64,000 nt of DNA. Origin: Natrinema salinisoli (lineage in GTDB: Archaea; Halobacteriota; Halobacteria; Halobacteriales; Natrialbaceae). The stretch is from assembly GCF_020405205.1 (NCBI RefSeq), contig NZ_CP084469.1:2418001-2482000 (forward strand), in the 5' to 3' direction. The translations under genes and the position numbers were made by a program. The notes beneath the pieces are model-generated. The model was not told where the DNA came from and did not search any database. It was given only the letters and a program-made list of their open reading frames with translations. This document shows, piece by piece, positions 7,550-16,060 of the stretch (the first letter of the stretch is position 1; the number at the start of each line of letters is the position of its first letter).

Positions 7550-8119
7550 CTACGCTTCCAAGAGATTCCAGAACCGCTCGGTGTCGCCCTCGAAGCGCTC
7601 GAGCAACGCTCGCATCTCCGTTCGGTGGTCGTCGGTGACTCTCACGTGAACCATCCCTTCATCGGGCTGGCCGTAGACGACGCTTGCGCCCTCGGGCGCG
7701 GCGACGATCGCCGGCAGCGCGACGAGATCTTCCTCGCCGTCGACCATGATCGTCGTCGGCTCGTCGGTCGCGAGCGCGCGCCGAAGTGCACGGACAACCG
7801 GTGCGGATAGCTCCGCGGGCGGGTTCCGTACCTCGATGCTCGCCCCGGCGGTGACCGCCTCGCGGATCTCCTCGTCGACGGCGCTGCGTTTGGTCCGGCC
7901 GTCCACGAGTGCCACGTCCGGCTGGCGGCCCGCCTGCAGGATGTGGTAGGTGACGACGTCACCGACGGCGATCAGCGGACCGTCGACGGCCTCGAGGAGT
8001 CGCCGGGCATCGGTCTCGATCGGTCCCATCGGCTCCTTGAGTTCGTGGCGGAGGTCGTCGGGCAAAACCAGTAGCTGGTCGTCCTCGGCGGGCGCCGAAT
8101 CCTTGTCGTCGCGAGTCAC
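7550..8119 (-). CDS. GTP-dependent dephospho-CoA kinase family protein (DUF359)
   Basis: The 189-residue protein has the features of the archaeal DUF359 family, shown in other archaea to phosphorylate dephospho-CoA with GTP in the last step of CoA synthesis. Visible are VGDVVTYHILQAG, the DGRTKR segment, a central VDGEEDLVALPAIVAAPEGA and VVYGQPDEGMVHV. It starts at GTG 8119 and is the last gene of the minus-strand operon, five bases after spt4. The spt4-DUF359 linkage is widely conserved in archaea, which supports both calls. Confidence 0.85.
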   Translation of the reverse strand: MTRDDKDSAPAEDDQLLVLPDDLRHELKEPMGPIETDARRLLEAVDGPLIAVGDVVTYHILQAGRQPDVALVDGRTKRSAVDEEIREAVTAGASIEVRNPPAELSAPVVRALRRALATDEPTTIMVDGEEDLVALPAIVAAPEGASVVYGQPDEGMVHVRVTDDHRTEMRALLERFEGDTERFWNLLEA

Positions 8120-8124
8120 GTGCG

Positions 8125-8322
8125 TTAGCGAACCTTCAGGGCGTACGCGCCCGGTTCGGTGATCTGCATCTCCGTCGCGATCTCGCTGTCCTCGGGGTGG
8201 GCGATGATGACGTAGCCCGCCCAGTCCTCGGTCAGCGACGAGGAGTTACAGGCGTCGCAGGTCTCGTTATCCGGTTCGTTGACCCGGTGACATTCGCGAC
8301 AGACGAGACGATCGGATGCCAT
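8125..8322 (-). CDS. spt4: Transcription elongation factor Spt4 (RNA polymerase subunit E'')
   Basis: The 65-residue protein has an N-terminal zinc finger with cysteines at 8, 11, 22 and 25 (VCRECHRVNEPDNETCDACN). The family's WAGYVIIAHPEDSEIA segment follows. Spt4 pairs with Spt5 and keeps RNA polymerase processive during elongation. Length and zinc ligands are typical of archaeal Spt4. It follows the Rpo7 gene after two bases in the same operon, the usual archaeal arrangement. Confidence 0.95.
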   Translation of the reverse strand: MASDRLVCRECHRVNEPDNETCDACNSSSLTEDWAGYVIIAHPEDSEIATEMQITEPGAYALKVR

Positions 8323-8324
8323 GG

Positions 8325-8894
8325 TTATTCACCTGCGGTCGCTTCGCGCTTCTCTCGCTCGTCCTCGAGCCACTCGTGTTTGCCCAGCCCCGGCTGTTTC
8401 GCGGTGAGGCCGATCTTCGAGTCCCGCGGGTTGCGCTCGTCGATGCTCTTGGTGACGATGCGGGCCCGGACGGCGTCCTCGACGCCGAGCGAGCGGGCGG
8501 ATTCGTTCGAGGCGAGTTGCTGGTTCTCGCCGTCGAAGGCGAGGTACTCGTCGCTGATCTGTGAGACGTGGAGCAGTCCGTCGACGGGGCCGATGCCGAC
8601 GAAGGCACCGAACTCGACGACTTCGACGACGGTGCCGTCGACGACCTCCTGCATCTGTGGATCGAAGGTGACGGCGTCGAACTCGGCCTCGTAGTAGACG
8701 CCCGGCCGATTCGGCAGCACCGTTCCCTCGCCGATATCGTGGACCTCGGTGACGGAGACGACGCTCCCGACCTCCTCGTCCATCCGCCCCTCGAGTTTGT
8801 CCTGGAGCAGTCGCTTGACTCGGTTCGGCGAAACGTCGCCGAGTTCTTCCGGCGGTACTTCTACTGTGTCCTTCAGTCTAACCCGTTTGTACAT
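8325..8894 (-). CDS. rpo7: DNA-directed RNA polymerase subunit Rpo7 (E')
   Basis: The 189-residue protein begins MYKRVRLKDTVEVPPEELGD. It has the N-terminal tip domain followed by an S1/OB RNA-binding domain (VVDGTVVEVVEFGAFVGIGP, then DGLLHVSQISDEY) near residues 80-160. With Rpo4 it forms the polymerase stalk that binds emerging RNA and helps open-complex formation. The start abuts the stop of the PIN-domain gene directly. Length and domain order are standard for the family. Confidence 0.95.
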   Translation of the reverse strand: MYKRVRLKDTVEVPPEELGDVSPNRVKRLLQDKLEGRMDEEVGSVVSVTEVHDIGEGTVLPNRPGVYYEAEFDAVTFDPQMQEVVDGTVVEVVEFGAFVGIGPVDGLLHVSQISDEYLAFDGENQQLASNESARSLGVEDAVRARIVTKSIDERNPRDSKIGLTAKQPGLGKHEWLEDEREKREATAGE

Positions 8895-9287
8895 CTATGG
8901 TTGAGTGATCGCTAACTTGTTTCTCCCGCGTAATGCAATTACCGGTCTGCTCGCTTCGAGCACTCGGTCGCGCAGCGGCCGATCGTTCGTGACGACGTAG
9001 TCGACGTTCCCCTCGCGGGCGAGTTCGACCAGGGCGTCGTCGGCGTACGACGCCTCCGTGTCGACGACGAGACAGCGTTCGGTCGCCAGATCGTGGCCGA
9101 CGGTCGCGGCCGTCCCCTCCTGGCCACCCTTCTCCGAGAGCCGCCGGAGTTCCTCGAGGACCGCCTGCGGTATCGTCGGCTCGAACGAATCGAGGAGCCG
9201 CTCGAGCTCCTCGAATAGCCGAACGTCGAGTTCGACCGGCATCATGAGCGCGCTCGTGTCGAGGGCGACCCGCGTCCGCGTGCTCAT
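8895..9287 (-). CDS. PIN-domain protein (Fcf1/Utp24-like)
   Basis: The 130-residue single-domain protein has the PIN-fold acidic residues: VALDTSALMMP near the N-terminus, an internal VLEELRRLSE helix, DTEASYADDALVELA and VVTNDRPLRDRV. These residues would hold the catalytic metals of an RNase. Archaeal homologues next to aIF2 gamma are related to the eukaryotic ribosome-maturation nuclease Fcf1/Utp24. A role in rRNA processing is therefore more likely than that of a toxin, and no antitoxin gene is adjacent. It sits four bases after the aIF2 gamma gene. Confidence 0.85.
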   Translation of the reverse strand: MSTRTRVALDTSALMMPVELDVRLFEELERLLDSFEPTIPQAVLEELRRLSEKGGQEGTAATVGHDLATERCLVVDTEASYADDALVELAREGNVDYVVTNDRPLRDRVLEASRPVIALRGRNKLAITQP

Positions 9288-9291
9288 CGCC

Positions 9292-10524
9292 TTAGTCCGT
9301 GAGCGTTCCCAGACCGATCAGCCGCCAGCGAGCGCCGATGCGGCGGTTGATCGCGATTTTCGTCCCTGGATCGGCGGCGACGGGTCGTTTGAGTTTGACC
9401 TCGCACTCGCCGCTTCGGGCGCTGGTGACGGAGCCGACGGTCGTCGCCGTCCCGACGGTCATCATCAGCGGTTCGCCGGTGCTGATCTCGTCGACCGTCT
9501 CGCCGCTCTCCGCGCCGACGACCCGCTCGAGCAGGTCGACGTCCATGGTGAACTCGTTCCACGTCGGCGGGAGCGTGCCCGGCGGGCCGGCCATCCGGCC
9601 GGCCAGCGCGTCGCCTTTCGTCAGCGAGGGGTCGAGTCCGGTCCCGACGCCGAGCAGGCCGCCCGGCGTGACGGTGTCGACCGTTTCGCCGCCGGCCTGC
9701 AGCGAGCGAATGCTCGTCTCGATGGGGACGTACTCGCTCTTCCCGCCTTCCTCGACCTCGCGGCCGGGCCGGATCTCGATGTCGTCGCCGACCTCGAGCT
9801 CGCCCCGAACGAGACTGCCCCCGAGGACGCCGCCGGCGAGGTCCTTCGCGGTCGTCCCGGGTTTGTTGATGTCGAAACTGCGGGCGACGTGCATCCGGGG
9901 ATCGGCGTCGGGATCCCGATCCGGCGTGGGGATCTCCTCCTCGATGGCCTGGATGAGCAAGTCGAGATTGACTTCCTGACCCGCGGAGACGGGGACGATC
10001 GGCGCGTCTTCCGCGACCGTTCCCTCGACGAACTCCTTGATCTGGTCGTAGTTGTTTCGGGCGGTCTCGGCGTCGACGAGGTCGACCTTGTTCTGCGCGA
10101 TGACGATGTTGTCGATGCCGATGATGTCAAGCGCCATCAGGTGCTCTTCGGTCTGGGGCTGGGGGACGGGTTCGTTGGCGCTGACCACCAACACGGCCCC
10201 GTCCATCAGCGATGCGCCCGAAAGCATCGTCGCCATCAGGGTCTCGTGCCCCGGGGCGTCGACGAACGAGACGGTCCGGAGCGGCTCGCTCGGCGTGCCG
10301 TCCGCACACTCCTCCTCGACGGTGTAACACTCGGGTTCGTCGAGTCCCTCGCAGTGGCGGAACGTCGCGTCGGCGTAGCCGAGCCTGATCGAGATCCCGC
10401 GTTTCATCTCCTCGCTGTGCTGGTCCGTCCACGAGCCGCTGAGCGCTTGCACCAGCGTCGTCTTGCCGTGGTCGACGTGACCGACGAGCCCGATGTTCAC
10501 CTCCGGTTGTCGATTTCCTACCAT
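9292..10524 (-). CDS. eif2g: Translation initiation factor aIF2 subunit gamma
   Basis: The 410-residue GTPase has all G motifs: GHVDHGKTT (residues 15-23), DAPGHE, and [10 protein letters not shown] cysteine-bearing zinc-knuckle insert ([19 protein letters not shown]) follows switch I, and EF-Tu-like domains II and III come after. With the alpha and beta subunits it delivers initiator Met-tRNA to the small ribosomal subunit. It is the first gene of a five-gene minus-strand operon with the PIN protein, Rpo7, Spt4 and dephospho-CoA kinase. Length and motifs are normal. Confidence 0.97.
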   Translation of the reverse strand: MVGNRQPEVNIGLVGHVDHGKTTLVQALSGSWTDQHSEEMKRGISIRLGYADATFRHCEGLDEPECYTVEEECADGTPSEPLRTVSFVDAPGHETLMATMLSGASLMDGAVLVVSANEPVPQPQTEEHLMALDIIGIDNIVIAQNKVDLVDAETARNNYDQIKEFVEGTVAEDAPIVPVSAGQEVNLDLLIQAIEEEIPTPDRDPDADPRMHVARSFDINKPGTTAKDLAGGVLGGSLVRGELEVGDDIEIRPGREVEEGGKSEYVPIETSIRSLQAGGETVDTVTPGGLLGVGTGLDPSLTKGDALAGRMAGPPGTLPPTWNEFTMDVDLLERVVGAESGETVDEISTGEPLMMTVGTATTVGSVTSARSGECEVKLKRPVAADPGTKIAINRRIGARWRLIGLGTLTD

Positions 10525-10680
10525 AAGACGATGAGTAATCTTGCGTAGTGATTCCGCTGTGCGACTGATAAAGGTTGCGAGCTATCCCTTGTCTCGACCG
10601 ACGCAGTGTGCGGGACGGCGACGGACGAACGAGCCCGCCGAACCCGACGACTTATTTCGATTCCCTCCTACCCTGTGACC

Positions 10681-11679
10681 GTGTCGGAGTTCGCGTTCGA
10701 ACTCGAGTTGTGTGCCCGCCTCGAGCGGCGACGCGACGGACTCGTCGCCCGCCAGCTCGGCGGCAGCGTCGCCGATCCCGGCGGGCGGGTTCTGGACGTG
10801 CTCTGCGTCGAGCCCGGACCCGAATTCGACGACCGCGTCGCCATCACGAGCGAAGCGATTCCCGACGCCGCCATCGAATCGGCCGTCGGCACCGGGCAGG
10901 CCCGCTACTGGAAGGACGCCTTCGACTGTCATCCCGAGCGCGCCCGCAACGCCACGGAGCGGGCGCTCGAGATCGGCTTCTTCGAACGCGATCACAGCGC
11001 CAGCACGACCGCGAGTCGCGAGTACGTCCGACAGGTCGCCCGCTATCCCGACTGGTACGACCGGCTCGTCGCGATCGAGAACAAGCCCGATCTCGGGCGG
11101 CCGGGGGATCTCGAGGCCCAGCTCCGGACCGACGTCAGCCTCGCGCTGGTCGACGAGGCCGTGCTCGCGACCGAGAGTTACGTCACGCGCGCGCACCTGA
11201 ACCGGATCCCCGAGGCGGTCGGCGTCTGGCGCGTTCACCGCGACGAGTCGGACGCGGGCGGGTCCCTCGAGATCGAAGTGATCCGCGAGCCGACGCCGCT
11301 GTCAGTCGACGAACGGGGGATCGAACCCCTCGAGTCCCATCCCGGCCACACGGAGATCGCCACCGTGTCTGCCGAGGCGAAGGCGCGAGCGCGCCGCCGG
11401 ATCGCCGAACGGGCCTACGGCAAGGGCTGGCGGACGTACGGGTTTCCCGACTGTGCGGCCTGTCACCCGGACGACGCGAGCGGCGCGACGCTTCCCTACT
11501 GCGAGTGGGCGGGTCGCGTCGTCGACGCCGGGTCGGAATGTGGTCCGTCGTGTCCGGGATACCGGTCGGACTCGAGTTCGGAGATCGATCTCGAAGCGGA
11601 GCGCGACCGCCGGACCGCGTGGGACGTCGACCCGACCGGAAAGCGCCGCCAGCAGTCCGGACTCGATCAGTTCGGCTGA
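10681..11679 (+). CDS. DUF5787 family protein, nuclease-like with four-cysteine cluster
   Basis: The 332-residue protein starts at GTG 10681 (SEFAFELELCARLE). An RLVAIENKPDLGRPGDLEAQ segment near residues 135-155 has the E-x-K pattern of PD-(D/E)XK nuclease cores. A helix, QLRTDVSLALVDEAVLATES, follows. The C-terminal part holds a cysteine cluster: DCAACH, YCEW, and SECGPSCPGY (about residues 258-300). Such clusters bind zinc or an Fe-S centre in RecB/Cas4-like nucleases. The DUF5787 name is recalled from haloarchaeal annotation, and the nuclease interpretation is my inference. It is monocistronic and convergent with the MBL hydrolase. Confidence 0.65.
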   Translation: MSEFAFELELCARLERRRDGLVARQLGGSVADPGGRVLDVLCVEPGPEFDDRVAITSEAIPDAAIESAVGTGQARYWKDAFDCHPERARNATERALEIGFFERDHSASTTASREYVRQVARYPDWYDRLVAIENKPDLGRPGDLEAQLRTDVSLALVDEAVLATESYVTRAHLNRIPEAVGVWRVHRDESDAGGSLEIEVIREPTPLSVDERGIEPLESHPGHTEIATVSAEAKARARRRIAERAYGKGWRTYGFPDCAACHPDDASGATLPYCEWAGRVVDAGSECGPSCPGYRSDSSSEIDLEAERDRRTAWDVDPTGKRRQQSGLDQFG

Positions 11680-11710
11680 CCGAATTCCGCAATTTGATTT
11701 TTCCGAACTG

Positions 11711-12535
11711 TTACAATACGTACTGCTCGCCGTCGATCGCCAGCGGCTCCTCGAACGCCTCGTCGGCGGGGTAGAAGTGCGCGAGATGGACCAGCCGCGT
11801 CTGGGCCGCATTCAATTCCTCGGCCAGCGCGAGCGCCCCTTCTCGAGTCATGTGTTTCGTGCCGAACGTCCGGGGGACGCCGTCGTGATCCTCGTGACGA
11901 CCCCCGAGCGGATGATACTCACAGAGGCTCGCGGGGACGATCCCGTCGGCGAGCAGGAGGTCCGCGTCGGCCAGCACCGCGCGAGATTCCTCGGGGATAT
12001 CGTAGCTCGTATCGCCCGTGATCGAGAGCTTCGCACCCGTTTTGGGATCCTCAATAGCGAGGCCGTAACAGACCAGCGGCGGGTGCTCGACCGGCACCAG
12101 TGTCACGTCGAGCCCACAGATCCGGACCGTCTCGAGCGGCGTCGTCGGAACGACGGTGACGGGGTCGAGGTAGTGGTAGTCGTCCCGAACCGTCTGGGCG
12201 ACGCTCTTGCCGGTCTCGGGGTCGGTTTCGTCGGCCGCGTAGACCTCGAGGTCGTCGACCACGCGAAAGACGTTGCCCAGGCCGTCGAGGTGGTCGAAGT
12301 GGATATGAGTGATGACGGCGGCGTCGGGGAGGGCAACCTCGTCGCGCAGGAACTGGTAGCGAAAGTCGGGGCTGAAGTCGATCAACAGCGACTCGTCGGT
12401 CCGCTCGTTCTCGACGTGGACCGAGAACCGCGTGCGCTCGACGCCGCGCTCGCGCGCGGCCGCACACGTATCGCAGTCACACCCCACCGTCGGCGTCCCG
12501 GTCGTGTCCCCGGTTCCGAGCAGGGTTACTCGCAT
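11711..12535 (-). CDS. PhnP-like MBL-fold metallo-hydrolase
   Basis: The 274-residue protein opens with LLGTGDTTGTPTVGCDCDTC. This matches the start of PhnP-type cyclic phosphodiesterases, where the Cys-Asp-Cys-x-x-Cys loop binds a structural zinc. The catalytic metal motif THIHFDHLDGL, a later TGDTSYD and a C-terminal LVHLAHFYP provide the remaining ligands. PhnP hydrolyses 5-phosphoribosyl 1,2-cyclic phosphate, and haloarchaeal homologues may act on other cyclic nucleotides or phosphoesters. No phn genes are adjacent, so the substrate stays open. Confidence 0.8.
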   Translation of the reverse strand: MRVTLLGTGDTTGTPTVGCDCDTCAAARERGVERTRFSVHVENERTDESLLIDFSPDFRYQFLRDEVALPDAAVITHIHFDHLDGLGNVFRVVDDLEVYAADETDPETGKSVAQTVRDDYHYLDPVTVVPTTPLETVRICGLDVTLVPVEHPPLVCYGLAIEDPKTGAKLSITGDTSYDIPEESRAVLADADLLLADGIVPASLCEYHPLGGRHEDHDGVPRTFGTKHMTREGALALAEELNAAQTRLVHLAHFYPADEAFEEPLAIDGEQYVL

Positions 12536-12606
12536 GTCACGCGCCCCTCCTGCTCCCGGTCGCGGAGCGAACCGACAGCGCTTCGAGGGCGTCCAATCGT
12601 CGCCGC

Positions 12607-12987
12607 CTACACATATGACCGCCCTTCCTCGAGCGCCCGCCGAATGAACGGGTGATCCGATTGCGCGTCGAACCGATCGGCCGGCAAGACGTGAACCGAA
12701 AAGACGACGCCGTGCTCGAGCCCGACCGTCTCGGCCAGCACCTCGAGTTGCCGTTCGGTCTCCTCGTCGTCCTCGTCTCGCGGCTCCGCCGCTCGACTGT
12801 TCGCGGAGCTTCGCTCCGCGCTATCCTCGAGGACCAGCAATACCTCGACGGACGTGTGGACGCCGCGGTCGTCGCCCCGGACGGCATCGCCGAAGACGAC
12901 GAGGTCGCGGATCGACTCGCCGTGTTCGGTCCGTGCCCGGCTGGCAAACGCGTCCGCGGCGTCCCCCTGTGGCGCGCCATCGCTCAT
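12607..12987 (-). CDS. Degenerate nucleotidyltransferase-domain protein
   Basis: The 126-residue protein contains IRDLVVFGDAVRGDDRGVHT followed by SVEVLLVLED. This corresponds to the G-S-x-x-R-G...D-x-D core of MNT/KNT-type nucleotidyltransferases. The usual Ser after Gly is Asp, and the second D-x-D is SVE, so catalysis may be lost or altered. Residues 56-72 form a low-complexity insert (SAERSSANSRAAEPRDED). It is encoded partly by a perfect DNA hairpin at 12802-12820. No HEPN partner is adjacent. Function is unknown. Confidence 0.6.
   Translation of the reverse strand: MSDGAPQGDAADAFASRARTEHGESIRDLVVFGDAVRGDDRGVHTSVEVLLVLEDSAERSSANSRAAEPRDEDDEETERQLEVLAETVGLEHGVVFSVHVLPADRFDAQSDHPFIRRALEEGRSYV
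12802..12820. repeat. Perfect hairpin (8-bp stem, 3-base loop) inside a gene
   Basis: The sequence cgcggagcttcgctccgcg is an 8-base stem with a ttc loop. It lies in frame in the low-complexity insert of the nucleotidyltransferase-like gene. Its size and loop match the hairpins clustered at 34691-34807, so it could belong to the same class of small palindromic elements. Confidence 0.5.
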
Positions 12988-13043
12988 AGGGGGTGATTGG
13001 CAGCCGTCGCATAAAGGGTATTCCCCGCGGGACGGATCGATCC

Positions 13044-13439
13044 CTACACCTGCCGGGGGTTACCGTCGTCACTGGCGTCGTACTCGTGTTCCCGAAGCAG
13101 ATCCGGGTCGACGTCCCGAAGGACCGCCTCGTGGGTCGCCTCGAGGACAACCGGCGGCGCACACCCGGCCTCTTCGGCCTCCACCCACCGCGCGAGACAG
13201 AGACACCACCGGTCGCCGGGCTCGAGACCCGGAAACTCGAACTCCGGCCTGGGTGTGGTGAGGTCGTTCCCTTGCGCTCGACTGAATCGCAGAAATTCCT
13301 CGGTCACGACGGCACAGAGTTCGTGTCGGCCCCGATCGGCCTCGACCCGCCGACAGCAGCCGTCCCGGGTGTACCCCGTGGTCGGGTCGGTGCTGCAGGG
13401 CTCGAGTTCGGTGCCGTACACGTTCCGGTCGTCTGGCAT
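13044..13439 (-). CDS. DUF2237 family protein
   Basis: The 131-residue protein matches the DUF2237 signature well: NVYGTELEPCSTDPTTGYTR, DGCCRR, CAVVTEEFLRFSRAQGNDL and FPGLEPGDRWCLCLARW. The conserved Cys residues and the acidic/aromatic pattern are all present. The family is widespread in bacteria, archaea and plants, and I know of no established function. Length is normal for the family. It follows the AAA+ gene on the same strand after a 72-base gap. Confidence 0.9.
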   Translation of the reverse strand: MPDDRNVYGTELEPCSTDPTTGYTRDGCCRRVEADRGRHELCAVVTEEFLRFSRAQGNDLTTPRPEFEFPGLEPGDRWCLCLARWVEAEEAGCAPPVVLEATHEAVLRDVDPDLLREHEYDASDDGNPRQV

Positions 13440-13511
13440 GCGTTCTGCAAGGAGCGGCGGGTGGAAAAGGGTGCTGTCGTCCGGACGAGGGGGGATTCCC
13501 CGTCGAGCGGT

Positions 13512-14939
13512 TCAATGGTCGTGGTCGTGATCGTGGTCGTGCGAGTGCCCACCGTCGCTGGCCTTGTCGAGGTCGCCGCCCGCGACGAGTGCGTCGTGGT
13601 CGCCCTCCATCATGTCCATGTTCTTCAGCGTATCGCGCTCCTCGAACTCCTCGACGGCGTTGAGGAGGTCCTCCTGGGTCAGCGTCGTCCGGTCCTCGGT
13701 CAGGGCCTCGAGCACCGCCTCCCGGAGCACCATCCGGAGGTCGCTGCCGGTCAGCCCCTCGGTGACGTCGGCGATGAGCTGTGGGTCGAATTCGTCGATC
13801 TCCATCGTCCGCGTGATGAGACCGAGGATGTCCGCCCGCATGCCGTGGTCGGGTTTGGGGAAGTTGATGATCTCGTCGAAGCGCCGCCAGGCCGCGTCGT
13901 CGAGCTGGTCGGGGTGGTTGGTCGCCCCGATGAGCAGGACGTCGTCGTCGATGAGCGAGATGTTGTCGATGCTCTTGAGGAGGGTGTTGACGGCGCGCTT
14001 GAGCGCGGCGTGTTCGTCGCTCCGGCGCGTCTTGGCGACGAAGTCGAACTCGTCGATGAAGAGGATACAGGGCGACAGTCGCTTTGCGACCTCGAAGGTC
14101 TTGTCGACGTTCTTCGCCGTTTCGCCCAGGTACTGGCTCGTGATCATCGAGAGCTTGACCTCGACGAAGGGGAGGTCCATGTCCTGTGCCAGCGCCTGCG
14201 CCGTGGACGTCTTCCCGGTTCCGGGCGGCCCGACGAAGAGCAGTTTCCCGATCTCGCGCAGGCCGATGTCGGCGAGGTAGTCCCGGTGTTCGATCGCCTT
14301 CGAGATCTTGTTGAGTTCGTTCTGCTGGTCCTCGGTGAGGACGAGGTCGTCGAGGGACATGTCGACCTCTTCGGGGGCGCGGACGTCCACGAGGTCGAGC
14401 ATCTCCTCGTCGTCCTCCTCGTCGAAGTATTCGTTGAGGAGGCCGTCGATCCAGACCCGATCGGCCTGAATCGGTCGGTTCCGCTCGCGAGCCTCTTCGT
14501 GGGTGACGTCGAACCCGTAGTCGTCGTGATTCGCGAAGTGTTTCGCCAGCGTCGGGTTCTTGAGCAGGCGGTCGTCGTCGACGCGCTCGGCGAACCACTC
14601 CTCGGCCATGTCCTGCTGGGCGAGGGTGATCGTTCCGGAGAACTCGTCGCGTTCGGTGAACATCAGGTCGGAGACGGCGTCCCAGGGGCGATCGACGCCG
14701 GTCGCATCCCGTGCGGTGCTCGTCGTGACCGACAGGGGACGACTGATTCCGGCGGGTTTGCGAGTGCTTCCGCCGCTTCCCCCGCTCTCGTCATCGCTCC
14801 CGCTTTCGTCGTCGACGCCGCCGGTCCAGTAGACCCGGCGGAACGCCGGCGGGAGATCGTTCTCGTCTAGCGTCCGGTCGTCCGAATACACGCTCGTCGT
14901 GAGCAGGAATTCCACGACATCGAGCGCCGCATCAGTCAT
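13512..14939 (-). CDS. AAA+ ATPase with C-terminal His/Asp tail
   Basis: The 475-residue protein has an N-terminal adaptor region of about 220 residues with a Ser/Gly/Asp linker near 45-60. A classical AAA domain follows, with Walker A GPPGTGKTSTAQALA, pore-like KLSMITSQYLGETAKNVDKT, Walker B CILFIDEFDFVAKTR, sensor-1 LIGATNHP and arginine-finger region AAWRRFDE. The last 20 residues, ending GGHSHDHDHDHDH, alternate His and Asp and could bind Ni, Zn or Cu. It resembles FtsH/Cdc48-type ATPase cores but has no protease domain. The client is unknown; remodelling of a metalloprotein is one idea. Confidence 0.85.
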   Translation of the reverse strand: MTDAALDVVEFLLTTSVYSDDRTLDENDLPPAFRRVYWTGGVDDESGSDDESGGSGGSTRKPAGISRPLSVTTSTARDATGVDRPWDAVSDLMFTERDEFSGTITLAQQDMAEEWFAERVDDDRLLKNPTLAKHFANHDDYGFDVTHEEARERNRPIQADRVWIDGLLNEYFDEEDDEEMLDLVDVRAPEEVDMSLDDLVLTEDQQNELNKISKAIEHRDYLADIGLREIGKLLFVGPPGTGKTSTAQALAQDMDLPFVEVKLSMITSQYLGETAKNVDKTFEVAKRLSPCILFIDEFDFVAKTRRSDEHAALKRAVNTLLKSIDNISLIDDDVLLIGATNHPDQLDDAAWRRFDEIINFPKPDHGMRADILGLITRTMEIDEFDPQLIADVTEGLTGSDLRMVLREAVLEALTEDRTTLTQEDLLNAVEEFEERDTLKNMDMMEGDHDALVAGGDLDKASDGGHSHDHDHDHDH

Positions 14940-15086
14940 TCCGTGAACCTACTGACTACACGTTCTTAACAGCGTCGTCCCGCGCAACGTATGCGGTTGG
15001 TGGGCCATCCACAACCGGACCGCGACCGCGTTTCGAACCCGGAAACCGGCACAACCGTTTTCGTGTGTCGGCTCACAAGCACTCGT

Positions 15087-15458
15087 ATGAACGTGTTGCT
15101 GGGTCTCGGCGGCAGCGACGAGTCGGTGAAGACGCTCCGACGGACCATCGAGCGGACCCGCGAGGTCGGTGACGACCTGACGATCGTCGTCGTCGATAAA
15201 CCCGAATCGAAACGCTCGCAGGACGAGATGTACCAGCAGGCCCTCGACTCGCTCGAGGAGGCCGACATGAGCGACGTCGAGGTCGAAACGCTCGAGGGGG
15301 ATCCCGGAAGCGCGCTGGTCAATTACGCGGAGCGAGGCGAGTTCGACCAGCTGGTCATCGGCGGCGGTACCCTGAGCCCGATGGGGAAGATTCAGCTCGG
15401 CCCGATCACGGAGTTCGTCCTGTTGAACGCGCCGACCACCGTCAAGCTGGTGCGATAA
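15087..15458 (+). CDS. Universal stress protein (UspA) family
   Basis: The 123-residue protein starts MNVLLGLGGSDESVKTLRRT and ends with VIGGGTLSPMGKIQLGPITE then APTTVKLVR. This is a Usp fold whose nucleotide-binding loop departs from the canonical G-x2-G-x9-G-S/T motif, so ATP binding may be lost. The ATG at 15087 gives the normal Usp length; the frame is open further upstream, but that part does not resemble Usp. Only two bases separate its stop from the GNAT gene, so the two form an operon. Confidence 0.85.
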   Translation: MNVLLGLGGSDESVKTLRRTIERTREVGDDLTIVVVDKPESKRSQDEMYQQALDSLEEADMSDVEVETLEGDPGSALVNYAERGEFDQLVIGGGTLSPMGKIQLGPITEFVLLNAPTTVKLVR

Positions 15459-15460
15459 CG

Positions 15461-16060
15461 ATGGTCGGCACGCGTCTGTATCCCGACGAACCGTCCGGTC
15501 CGTTCCCCTCGCCGCCGACGACGGTCGAGGACAAGGAAGGGCGATCGATCGAGATCCGAGCACCCGAGACGTTCACCGGTGAGACGCTCGACGCGGTCGT
15601 CGAGATGTACACCGAGTTCGATCCGACGGATCGCGCACAGGGGATCCCGCCGACCGGCGAGGAGCGCATCCGCACCTGGCTCGAGACGATCGGCGACGAC
15701 AGCGTCAACGTCGTCGCCCGCGACGGTGACGACGTCATCGCCCACGCGATGTTGGTCCCCGACACCGACGACCTCTCCGCGATCGAGCACAGATCGGACA
15801 TCGAGTGGGAGCTGGCGATTTTCGTCCTGCAGGCCTACCAGCGAGCCGGCATCGGGACGACGCTGCTCGAGAACCTGCTGGGTCACGCGAGCGACATCGG
15901 CATCGACCACGTGTGGCTGACCGTCGAACGGTGGAACAACCCGGCGATCGCCCTCTACGAGCGCGTCGGATTCGAGTCGACCGGGACCGAGAGCTTCGAA
16001 CAGGAGATGGCGATCCTGCTCGAGGACGCGACGGACGGCGAGCGCAGCCACGAGTCCTGA
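15461..16060 (+). CDS. GNAT family N-acetyltransferase
   Basis: The 199-residue enzyme has the acetyl-CoA-binding motif A as LQAYQRAGIGTTLLENLLGH (Q-x-x-G-x-G/A) near residue 125. The C-terminal NPAIALYERVGFESTG is a typical GNAT motif B. The first 30 residues are an extension. Pat-like acetyltransferases fused or linked to Usp or CoA-ligase genes acetylate proteins such as acetyl-CoA synthetase. The operon with the Usp gene hints at protein acetylation in stress response, but the substrate is unproven. Confidence 0.85.
   Translation: MVGTRLYPDEPSGPFPSPPTTVEDKEGRSIEIRAPETFTGETLDAVVEMYTEFDPTDRAQGIPPTGEERIRTWLETIGDDSVNVVARDGDDVIAHAMLVPDTDDLSAIEHRSDIEWELAIFVLQAYQRAGIGTTLLENLLGHASDIGIDHVWLTVERWNNPAIALYERVGFESTGTESFEQEMAILLEDATDGERSHES

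Noticed and set aside
8895-9287. The PIN protein as a VapC-type toxin of a toxin-antitoxin pair.
   Set aside because: No antitoxin gene is adjacent, and its place between aIF2 gamma and Rpo7 is a conserved housekeeping context.
9058-10548. A 496-codon plus-strand frame over aIF2 gamma.
   Set aside because: It is antisense to a certain gene; GC-rich genomes produce such long antisense frames through biased third codon positions.
12993-14870. A 625-codon plus-strand frame over the AAA+ ATPase and DUF2237 genes.
   Set aside because: Antisense to two recognised genes, with Val/Asp/Leu-biased composition typical of shadow frames.
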